5,332 nucleotides of DNA from Prolixibacteraceae bacterium UBA5740 (lineage in GTDB: Bacteria; Bacteroidota; Bacteroidia; Bacteroidales; Prolixibacteraceae). The DNA is taken from the NCBI GenBank assembly GCA_002419285.1, contig DIFU01000022.1, positions 1 through 5,332 of the forward strand, written 5' to 3'. Position numbers and translations under genes: made by a program. Numbering within the stretch: the first letter of the stretch is position 1; each line of letters starts with the position of its first letter. Positions 1-5,332 of this stretch are shown in pieces. The notes beneath the pieces were generated by a model. That model did no database searches. It was not told the origin of the DNA and worked only from the letters and a program-made list of their open reading frames with translations.

Positions 1-1172
1 TCTTTTCGAACTTCAGTTCGGTAAGCTTTTCGCTCAATAACACACTTGAATAAATTGCCTTCCCGGTCATCGACAAACTCAATATCGGGATAGTTTTCCA
101 GTGCCCGTAAAATCCCTGAGCCAAAACCGCGATATGGTAAAATTTGATAAGCAAAAGAAGCCAGAACCGGATTTCTGATGTTTGAGTTTCCGGCTTTAAT
201 ATTTTCTATTGTCAGATTATTGGGAAGATGGCCGGGGCTGATAATTTCAATACGGTCAGAAAAGACAAATACCCGAATGGGAGCCAATATAAAATAATCA
301 CGATGAATGAGCGCATTTGTAATAAGCTCTTCAAATACAATTTTTGGAATCTCCGGCTCTCCCAAGCTGTTTATACCTTGTTCACCTTGAATCCCTTTAA
401 TATTATCGAGTAAAAATCCGATCGTTCGTTGAAAGATGTCTGACAGTTTTCCGGTAATATCTCGGCTATCAATATAGGTTTCTGTCGTGATGCGTGTTCC
501 GGGGAAAGCCGCGGCTTTGACAATATAAGCAGGAAGACGGATTGCGGGAGAATCGGAGAATAATAACGCTCCTGTAATATTCAAATTGCCGTTTTCACCC
601 AGATTTAAATTGGTAACTAATTGATCAAGAGGGATTTGCTGCTCATCCAGAGATTTACCATAACGCTTCAGGAAAAAAGTTTTGAAATATGGTATATCCA
701 GATCGGAAACCGTCATACCATTTGCCGGTATAACATCGGCATGCACCATGCCCGACTGTTGAAAAAGGCGCTGTATTTCCTCTCTTGAAGTCGCCCTGCG
801 CTTGTCGGCGCCGCTCTTTACCCAGATCACGCCATTTTTATCCTGATAGGGCTTATTCATTCCTTTGGGAACATGGATGATCAGAACCCGTAAGCCATCA
901 ATCATGATAATTTCAGTCAATGGATTAATCGCCGGTTTTACATTTTGACTGGACGCATTTGATAGAAGCTGATTAATTCGTTGCACGTCATCAACGCTCA
1001 AACCGGCGACAGATCCATCATCATCCACTCCCACAAAAATTTTGCCGCCAAGCGTATTACTGAATGCAATCAGTTCAATGGATAGAGCCTCAATATTATT
1101 GAAATTTTTTTTAAATTGATTTCGGCTGTCCTCACCCTGGGCAAAAATCTGGATGGCTTCTACGGTTTCCAT
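1..1172 (-). CDS. AlbA_2/Schlafen-like and GHKL ATPase-domain protein, C-terminus beyond window
   Basis: The frame is open for 390 codons from the ATG at 1172 to the left edge with no stop, so the C-terminus is missing. Residues about 14-135 look like an AlbA_2 (Schlafen-type, formerly AAA_4) domain, with the family hallmark AFSNTLGGKIFVGVDDDG near 36-53 and IWVKSGADKRRAT near 116-128. Residues about 275-385 look like a GHKL/HATPase_c_4 domain: the N-box is EELITNALIHRDY at 281-293, followed by RIEIISPGHLP at 307-317 and the glycine-rich RGFGSGI at 348-354. Such proteins are often annotated as putative transcriptional regulators or 'RecG-like', and many lie in defence or restriction loci; their substrates are mostly unknown. 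The start is supported by AAGGAG at 1184-1189, 11 nt upstream. The gene overlaps the preceding trlF-type gene by 13 bp, so translation is probably coupled. A C-terminal winged helix often follows but lies outside the window. The domain call is confident; the function is not. Confidence 0.9.
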   Translation of the reverse strand, partial: METVEAIQIFAQGEDSRNQFKKNFNNIEALSIELIAFSNTLGGKIFVGVDDDGSVAGLSVDDVQRINQLLSNASSQNVKPAINPLTEIIMIDGLRVLIIHVPKGMNKPYQDKNGVIWVKSGADKRRATSREEIQRLFQQSGMVHADVIPANGMTVSDLDIPYFKTFFLKRYGKSLDEQQIPLDQLVTNLNLGENGNLNITGALLFSDSPAIRLPAYIVKAAAFPGTRITTETYIDSRDITGKLSDIFQRTIGFLLDNIKGIQGEQGINSLGEPEIPKIVFEELITNALIHRDYFILAPIRVFVFSDRIEIISPGHLPNNLTIENIKAGNSNIRNPVLASFAYQILPYRGFGSGILRALENYPDIEFVDDREGNLFKCVIERKAYRTEVRK

Positions 1173-3811
1173 ATCTGATATATCTCCTTACGCCGTTCAA
1201 AGGCTTCCTTGCCGCCTTCCATGATATTAACGATTGTTTTCTGGGCCTCATGATTGTCAACGCTGCCGCTGCAAACTGCTTGCTTGTCATCCATAAAGGA
1301 ACAGGCATGAACAAGCTCAGCATCCCCCAATACCGGAATATTGGGATTGTGCGTGGCAAAAATGAATTGTACTTCCGGCTTCATTTCCCGGATCAACTTG
1401 ATTACATCCTCATAAATCGTCTGATTGTCAAGATCGTCTTCCGGTTGGTCTATAATGATGACATCATGCATTTTCTGGCCAAGCACAAAAAGAATCAATG
1501 CAGATGCCCGCTGACCAAGTGAATGATGTTGTAATTCCTTGCCACGATACAAGATTGTAAATTTATTCGGAGTCTGAAATGTAAGCAATGACTTCAAGTT
1601 CTTCATAAACAGATCCGACAAAGTTTGCGGATTGCTGCCGAAAAGTGTATGCGCATTTTCAAAATCCCGATAAATAGATATGAAATCGGTGTATTGTTTC
1701 ACAATCTCCTTACAGGTATTTTCGCGAATGCCACTACCCTTGAACATATCCTTCATGAAAGCAAGAAAGGATATCTTGTCTTCCTTATATCCTGATGTGA
1801 TTGAAATTGAAGAACTGCCAACTCCGACTTTGTCCAGTTCCGCCTTGATCAAGGTAAATTCCTGAAGCCAAAACGTATTTAAATGTTGAAGCTCGACAAG
1901 CAATTGGTTCTGGAGATTTTTTTCCTGATCTCCCTGCTTTTCAAGTGCGGAAATGAACTGATTGGCGGTAGTCAGCTTCTTTTTCAAATTTAGAAACTCG
2001 TCCGAGCTGATATTTTGTGTGCCCCCGCTTTTCAGCTCTTCAGAGAGCGTTCTTTCAATTTCAGCAAACTCTTCCACCATTCCCTTACGGATTTCGATCA
2101 ACGCCGACTGGTAATCTGCCAAAGATTGCCTGACCATTTTCTCTTCATTCAGCCAATTTTTTGTAGAATCAACAAATGAAATATACGACTCATACTGCTG
2201 ATAGAACTTTTCAAACAGCTCACTATTGTGCTTTGAGTGATAGCCTTTGAAATTGCGCAGATCATCTTCGTGTTGCGCAAGCAGATTCTCCATATCTGAA
2301 ACAAAATCTGCGGTAAGCTGCAGGCCTTTGTTCATCATGCGAGCATCGTTGTCAAAATCCAGCCGCTTCTGAAGTTTCTCTTCAATTCCATGATCCCTGT
2401 AAAAATTCAGTCTGTGTTCGGTGTCCTGTTTAATCTGTTTTTGTTCCGCAATTTGATCCTGAACATTTGAGACCTTGAGCAGACGGTCAGTAGCTTCGGC
2501 AACCTTTTGTTTTTGCATATCTATCTGACGTCGTACCTCATCGAGCTTTGACCCCAGCAGCTTATCCACCAGATCTTTCTCAAAGCCTTCGCCGGTGGTG
2601 GACAGATCTTTCTGCCCGAAATAGATCGGTTTATGCAACACGGTTTCCCGTATGGAAACACCGGGTTGTAACTTACCGTCAAAGAGAACATCAGCAAACG
2701 ATTCTTTCCAAACCCGCCGGATCGTGTATGTCTGCCCGTAGCGGTCGATTGCATCTATCTCGACTTTTCCACCGCTTCCCAGGGTAAATCCGACCAGATC
2801 CTGCTTATATTTCTGATCCCCGGCTTTTTCCCCGAAAGGGATTTCCAGTGCATAGCGAAGCACTTCCAGAACAGATGACTTGCCGCTCCCGCGAATGCCG
2901 ATCAGTGTGTTAAGTTCAGGAGAAAAATGGAGTTCCTGCCCGGCAAGCGTCCCACCGGTAAAACGGATATTGCGGATGTGGGAATATTTATGCGAGGTTG
3001 GTTCAGGGGCAATGCGGTTTTCTTTATCAAGCAATGCATACTTTACCGCATCAAAGGAAAAGGCCCCGATTTTGATAAAAATTTGTTTCCCGTTGCCGAT
3101 TTCTTCAACGCTTTTACAGTCCGATCCCTCGACTTCGGCAGGATACCAGTCTCCAAGCCAGCCCTTCACGTTGACCCGGCAGACTCTGTCCGGAACATCA
3201 TGGGTTCTGACCTTTTGAAAACCCAGTGTTCGCTTCCTGACTGTTCTATACCGTTTTTCCTTAAAATCGCCCAATTTACCGCCGTCCATCTCTTTCCAAA
3301 GACCGCCTTTTTGTTCCACATGGGCAAATATCAGAAAATAATCCCGGCCTGTTTTTTCCAGTTCCTCAACTACCTGAAGAATGTTTTTGACGCTTCGTCC
3401 ATTTTGATGCTGGAACTCCGATTCGGCCTTGCCCGGAAACATGCTGGTGATGAAAGGAGTGATGTAATCATTTCCGTTTTCGAGCCATTGATCGCTGAAT
3501 ACAATTAATGTGTGAATGCCGTTGGAACCGTCATTGACAGACAATTCAACACCAGGCAAAAGGAATATTTCTTCCTGACGTGCTTTTTTCCGTAGCGATT
3601 TGAACTCGTTTTTATCGAATTTATTATGATTGGTGATAACTCCAAGACGTATTCCTTCAGATTTCAAACCAGATACGTAACCCGAAACAAAACTGTTTTC
3701 ATCCCCGGCGTACTTGAATTCCTTGTCCGCTTTGGTGTGCAGGTGAAAATCAGCCCGGAGCCAAGTCGTGCCATAGGCGAAAATATCCAGGTGTTGGTGT
3801 TCTTCAGTCAT
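1160..3811 (-). CDS. trlF: TrlF-family protein: PHP domain plus ABC/SMC-like ATPase
   Basis: This protein has 883 residues starting at the ATG at 3811. That start has GGAGGAG 4 nt upstream; an in-frame ATG at 3835 would add only 8 residues and lies deeper inside yhcG, so it was not chosen. Residues about 18-240 form a PHP-type phosphoesterase domain: DFHLHT (H23, H25), ITNHNKFD (H62), LPGVEL (E89), FAHVEQ (H164) and GSDCKS (D231). The ATPase starts about residue 278 with Walker A GIRGSGKSS (305-313) and a Q-loop-like YFGQKD (Q400). A long, charged, largely helical middle (about 420-720) is probably coiled coil. Then come a signature-like HSLGQRAS (763-770), Walker B VIIIDQPEDDLD (784-795) and the H-loop FATHN (H821). 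This order is that of SMC/RecF-type ABC ATPases. The likely role is ATP-controlled cleavage of a nucleic acid or nucleotide phosphoester in the cytoplasm, probably in defence; the substrate is unknown. It overlaps its neighbours on both sides. The family assignment is strong; the function is inferred. Confidence 0.9.
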   Translation of the reverse strand: MTEEHQHLDIFAYGTTWLRADFHLHTKADKEFKYAGDENSFVSGYVSGLKSEGIRLGVITNHNKFDKNEFKSLRKKARQEEIFLLPGVELSVNDGSNGIHTLIVFSDQWLENGNDYITPFITSMFPGKAESEFQHQNGRSVKNILQVVEELEKTGRDYFLIFAHVEQKGGLWKEMDGGKLGDFKEKRYRTVRKRTLGFQKVRTHDVPDRVCRVNVKGWLGDWYPAEVEGSDCKSVEEIGNGKQIFIKIGAFSFDAVKYALLDKENRIAPEPTSHKYSHIRNIRFTGGTLAGQELHFSPELNTLIGIRGSGKSSVLEVLRYALEIPFGEKAGDQKYKQDLVGFTLGSGGKVEIDAIDRYGQTYTIRRVWKESFADVLFDGKLQPGVSIRETVLHKPIYFGQKDLSTTGEGFEKDLVDKLLGSKLDEVRRQIDMQKQKVAEATDRLLKVSNVQDQIAEQKQIKQDTEHRLNFYRDHGIEEKLQKRLDFDNDARMMNKGLQLTADFVSDMENLLAQHEDDLRNFKGYHSKHNSELFEKFYQQYESYISFVDSTKNWLNEEKMVRQSLADYQSALIEIRKGMVEEFAEIERTLSEELKSGGTQNISSDEFLNLKKKLTTANQFISALEKQGDQEKNLQNQLLVELQHLNTFWLQEFTLIKAELDKVGVGSSSISITSGYKEDKISFLAFMKDMFKGSGIRENTCKEIVKQYTDFISIYRDFENAHTLFGSNPQTLSDLFMKNLKSLLTFQTPNKFTILYRGKELQHHSLGQRASALILFVLGQKMHDVIIIDQPEDDLDNQTIYEDVIKLIREMKPEVQFIFATHNPNIPVLGDAELVHACSFMDDKQAVCSGSVDNHEAQKTIVNIMEGGKEAFERRKEIYQIWKP
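1184..1189 (-). promoter_or_regulatory. Shine-Dalgarno site for the AlbA_2/GHKL gene
   Basis: AAGGAG on the minus strand lies 11 nt before the ATG at 1172, inside the last codons of the trlF-type gene. The spacing is slightly long but no better site is visible, and the protein beginning there starts directly into a normal AlbA_2 domain. Confidence 0.7.
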
Positions 3812-4940
3812 CTTTCTCCTCCAGATGTTCTTCAATCAATCTACGCTCTTTTTCGATTTCCAGCTTCAATTGTTCTTCGGTCGGCAGATAGAGCATATAT
3901 TTTGACGCAAAAATCTGTTTCCGTTCGCTCAACACGGAATATTTGGCAACCGCTTCATTTTTCTTTGTGCAAAGCACCAGTCCAATGATCGGTTTGTCGT
4001 CATCCGCTGTAAACACGTCATCAAACATTCGGACATACCCATCCATCTGACCCACATCCTTGTAGGAAAGCTTGCCCATTTTCAAATCAATCAGCAAATA
4101 ACACTTGATAATGCACTGGTAGAAAACCAGATCGACATATAGGTCAGTGTCGTCAAAGCGAAGCCGTTTCTGTCTGCCTACAAAAGCAAAGCCTTTTCCC
4201 AGTTCCAGAAGGAATTTTTGTAAATGGGTGATAATAGCCTGCTCCAAAGTGTTTTCGCGGAGGCTGGGAGAATCGGGCAATCCTAAAAATTTCAGCACAT
4301 AAGGGGATTTCAGAACGATTTCAGAGGGAAGGGGACAGCCCGGCAGATATTCTCTGTCAGCCGCAGTGAGACCTGCTTCACCGCGATTGCTTAGAATCCG
4401 TTCGTAATAGGATGAGTGGATTTGCCGTTCCAGTTGTGCCTTGCTCCAGCCGCATTCAACGGCCTCCCGCTCGTAGAAGATTCGGGCTTTTTCGTTTTTT
4501 ACCCGCATCAACGCACGGTAATGGGACCAGAAAAGCTGCGGGGAGAAACCCGTTACCGGTCTCGTATTCACAGACATCAATTCGCCACATGATGGGCGAC
4601 CTATTGCAGATATGGCTGATTGGTCACCCGATGGGCTACCAATTTCAGAGAAGTGGTCTTGATACACTTGGAAAAAAGTCCGAAAATACTTGAGGTTGGT
4701 CAAGGAATAGCCGGAACCATATCGTTTTGTAAGCTGCGCATATAAATCTTCTAAAATCCGTTTCCCATATTCAGCCCGTTCCTCGCTCCCCTGCAATTCC
4801 TGCACAATCTCCCGACCAATCAGCCAGTAAGCCAAAACCATGTTGGTATTGACCGCACGCACCACATTGGAACGGGTTGCTTCAAGGATTGAAACGACCC
4901 GGTCAAAAAGTGCATTGGTTTTTTCAGGTGGATTTTTCAT
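3804..4940 (-). CDS. yhcG: YhcG-type (DUF1016) PDDEXK nuclease
   Basis: This 378-residue protein is close to the usual length of the family. An N-terminal DUF1016-type helical domain spans about residues 8-95 (AYWLIGREIVQE at 37-48, YGSGYSLTNLKYFRTF at 74-89). After a variable hydrophilic linker (about 97-130) comes a second helical stretch typical of the family (FWSHYRALMRVKNEKAR, 137-153; LERQIHSSYYERI, 170-182). The C-terminal PD-(D/E)XK nuclease core has FAFVGRQ (251-257), YVDLVFY (268-274, D270) and LIDLKMGKL (283-291, D285 and K287), then GQMDGYV (297-303). D270, D285 and K287 fit the metal-binding and catalytic set, with E233 the likely helix-borne acid, so the enzyme appears intact. 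The family is often embedded in type I restriction-modification operons and is presumed to act on DNA, perhaps branched or foreign; that is family knowledge, not shown here. The start at 4940 has GGAG 8 nt upstream inside a heptamer repeat. Its stop overlaps the trlF-type start by 8 bp (ATGACTGA). Confidence 0.95.
   Translation of the reverse strand: MKNPPEKTNALFDRVVSILEATRSNVVRAVNTNMVLAYWLIGREIVQELQGSEERAEYGKRILEDLYAQLTKRYGSGYSLTNLKYFRTFFQVYQDHFSEIGSPSGDQSAISAIGRPSCGELMSVNTRPVTGFSPQLFWSHYRALMRVKNEKARIFYEREAVECGWSKAQLERQIHSSYYERILSNRGEAGLTAADREYLPGCPLPSEIVLKSPYVLKFLGLPDSPSLRENTLEQAIITHLQKFLLELGKGFAFVGRQKRLRFDDTDLYVDLVFYQCIIKCYLLIDLKMGKLSYKDVGQMDGYVRMFDDVFTADDDKPIIGLVLCTKKNEAVAKYSVLSERKQIFASKYMLYLPTEEQLKLEIEKERRLIEEHLEEKDD
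3816..3822 (-). promoter_or_regulatory. Shine-Dalgarno site that decides the trlF-type start
   Basis: The minus strand reads GGAGGAG followed by AAAG and the ATG at 3811. This near-perfect ribosome binding site lies in the last codons of yhcG. It supports the 3811 start over the longer in-frame ATG at 3835, and the ATGACTGA overlap points to translational coupling. Confidence 0.85.
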
Positions 4941-4968
4941 AATCCTGACTCCTAATCCCTAACTCCTG
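4941..4968 (-). repeat. Four-unit heptamer tandem repeat carrying the yhcG ribosome binding site
   Basis: Read on the minus strand, the 28 bp directly before the yhcG start are four 7-bp units: CAGGAGT, TAGGGAT, TAGGAGT and CAGGATT. The consensus is about YAGGAGT. The GGAG of the third unit (4949-4952) sits 8 nt from the ATG and is the best Shine-Dalgarno site for yhcG. The first and second units also form the end and stop codon (AGT TAG) of the hsdS remnant. Degenerate heptamers of this type occur as dispersed intergenic repeats in several bacterial groups; their role is uncertain. Confidence 0.75.
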
Positions 4969-5129
4969 TTCAATATTCTCCCCTGTACTTTCTGGTCAGG
5001 TATTGGAACAGGAATGCTCCTTACTTCAGTCAAGTTTATATTGTTCTGAACAGCCCCATTTGCAATTCTCTCTGTGACGCGTCTACCGATTGGCGAATTA
5101 AGAAAGGCTGTGATGTATTGTTGGACGGA
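4959..5129 (-). pseudogene. hsdS: Remnant of type I restriction specificity subunit HsdS (C-terminal part)
   Basis: About 56 codons resemble the second target-recognition domain end of HsdS. The typical pattern is YITAFLNSPIGRR, then NGAVQNNINLTEVRSIPVPI and PDQKVQGRI; the 'NINL...IP.P.P...Q..RI' signature is characteristic of these proteins. HsdS normally has over 350 residues and selects the DNA sequence for the HsdM/HsdR complex, so this piece cannot work alone. The recognisable part begins near 5129. Further upstream the same frame reads into the antisense of the integrase leader and no longer looks like HsdS, implying truncation by inserted DNA. The 3' side is also odd: after QGRI the frame gives LNRS and a TAG at 4959-4961 inside a heptamer repeat, whereas HsdS usually continues with a further C-terminal helix. 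Its position directly before yhcG suggests it was the preceding gene of the same operon. Confidence 0.8.
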
Positions 5130-5196
5130 GCCGCATGCGCGGCAGAAAAAACAAAACATAAAGCTGATAATTGGTGTATAACTCCCGTACGCGCAT

Positions 5197-5209
5197 AATT
5201 CCGAGAATT
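5197..5209. repeat. Inverted repeat in the integrase leader
   Basis: AATTC and GAATT are perfect 5-bp arms around a 3-bp CGA spacer, 22 bp before the integrase start. It could be an operator or recombinase-binding site, or part of the element's end structure. It is too short and lacks a T-tract, so a terminator is unlikely. Confidence 0.45.
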
Positions 5210-5217
5210 TAATGAAT

Positions 5218-5222
5218 AAGGA
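5218..5222 (+). promoter_or_regulatory. Ribosome binding site of the integrase gene
   Basis: AAGGA lies 9 nt before the ATG at 5232 and supports that start codon. No convincing -35/-10 pair was found upstream by eye. Confidence 0.65.
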
Positions 5223-5231
5223 AAATACATC

Positions 5232-5332
5232 ATGAATCTGAATGAAGCAAAACGATTTAGCGAGCTTTATCAATGTCACATGAGGCTTTTAAAACTTCAG
5301 GGAAAAAGCCAGAAAACAATTGATGCCTATTC
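5232..5332 (+). CDS. Tyrosine recombinase/integrase, N-terminal fragment (runs off window)
   Basis: The frame starts at the ATG at 5232 and gives 33 complete codons to the right edge without a stop. The visible residues (LYQCHMRLLKLQGKSQKTID, 13-32) match the start of a phage-integrase SAM-like N-terminal (core-binding) domain: a short helix, then the 'GKSQKTIDAY' turn common in tyrosine recombinases. The catalytic domain (R-H-R-Y residues) is outside the window, so activity cannot be judged. The wording of this N-terminus resembles integrases found next to IS91-type transposases. It is transcribed away from the yhcG operon, divergent to it, and its leader abuts the broken hsdS, so it probably belongs to the element that disrupted that gene. 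The recombinase call is fairly secure; the IS91 association is from memory and weaker. Confidence 0.75.
   Translation, partial: MNLNEAKRFSELYQCHMRLLKLQGKSQKTIDAY

Larger units (their letters stand above)
5130..5231 (+). mobile_element. Probable left end of an integrase-bearing (possibly IS91-like) mobile element
   Basis: This non-coding stretch lies between the point where HsdS similarity stops (about 5129) and the integrase start. It begins with a GC-rich palindrome: GCCGC (5130-5134), ATGC, GCGGC (5139-5143). It also has a second inverted repeat, AATTC-CGA-GAATT (5197-5209). A following orphan reading of hsdS into this DNA supports an insertion junction. IS91-like rolling-circle elements carry subterminal hairpins, and some relatives carry a tyrosine recombinase gene near one end, which would fit. 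The transposase and the other end lie beyond the window, so the exact boundary and the family are inferred. Confidence 0.5.

Noticed and set aside
228..413. 61-codon plus-strand frame
   Set aside because: It is antisense to the GHKL domain of the AlbA_2 protein, whose N-box is encoded there; no independent evidence.
2927..3508. 193-codon open frame on the plus strand
   Set aside because: It lies wholly antisense to the PHP domain-coding part of the trlF-type gene and shows no recognisable domain; a shadow frame.
3812..3835. Longer start for the trlF-type protein at 3835
   Set aside because: It adds only 8 residues and lacks as good a ribosome binding site; the ATG at 3811 has GGAGGAG at ideal spacing and a typical ATGACTGA overlap.
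5130..5143. GCCGC/GCGGC hairpin as a rho-independent terminator
   Set aside because: The stem has only 5 bp. An A-rich rather than T-rich tract follows on the plus strand, and on the minus strand the stem is followed by coding-like hsdS sequence.
5130..5279. Upstream extension of the hsdS frame to an ATG at 5279 (106-residue protein)
   Set aside because: The first about 50 residues are the antisense of the integrase start and leader and do not resemble HsdS; a chance fusion frame, not a gene.
1..5332. CRISPR array, tRNA or rRNA genes
   Set aside because: No regularly spaced repeats longer than the heptamers and no tRNA- or rRNA-like segments were seen on either strand by eye.

Overview
This window looks like a bacterial accessory (defence-island type) locus of moderate GC content. 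It holds one compact minus-strand operon, cut off upstream by the left end of a mobile element that runs out of the right edge. No ribosomal, metabolic or other housekeeping gene is present, so the host cannot be named securely. A heptamer repeat of the TAACTCC/TGACTCC kind and an integrase resembling those in IS91-like elements would fit Desulfobacterota or another environmental proteobacterium, but this is a weak inference.

Layout, in the direction of transcription (right to left). (1) 5232-5332, plus strand: the first 33 codons of a tyrosine recombinase/integrase, with a good ribosome binding site and a palindrome-rich leader (about 5130-5231). (2) About 4959-5129, minus strand: a remnant of a type I restriction-modification specificity subunit (HsdS). 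It is cut at its 5' side by the integrase-bearing DNA and ends early at its 3' side inside a heptamer repeat. (3) 4941-4968: four 7-bp units that supply the ribosome binding site of the next gene. (4) 3804-4940, minus: a complete YhcG/DUF1016-type PDDEXK nuclease. (5) 1160-3811, minus: a complete 883-residue protein with an N-terminal PHP (metal phosphoesterase) domain and a C-terminal ABC/SMC-type ATPase split by a long helical region, matching the TrlF family. (6) 1-1172, minus, open at the left edge: an AlbA_2/Schlafen-like domain followed by a GHKL-type ATPase domain.

The three intact genes overlap by 8 bp (yhcG/trlF) and 13 bp (trlF/albA-type gene). Each downstream gene has a Shine-Dalgarno sequence inside the end of the gene before it, so they should be made as one translationally coupled unit. 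YhcG nucleases, TrlF-type ATPases and AlbA/Schlafen-type ATPases are all known as passengers in type I restriction-modification loci, and the hsdS remnant shows that this was probably such a locus. No hsdM or hsdR is visible. The plausible story is that a mobile element disrupted the specificity gene while the linked three-gene module stayed open. Whether that module acts as an independent defence system, and what transcribes it now, cannot be settled from the sequence.
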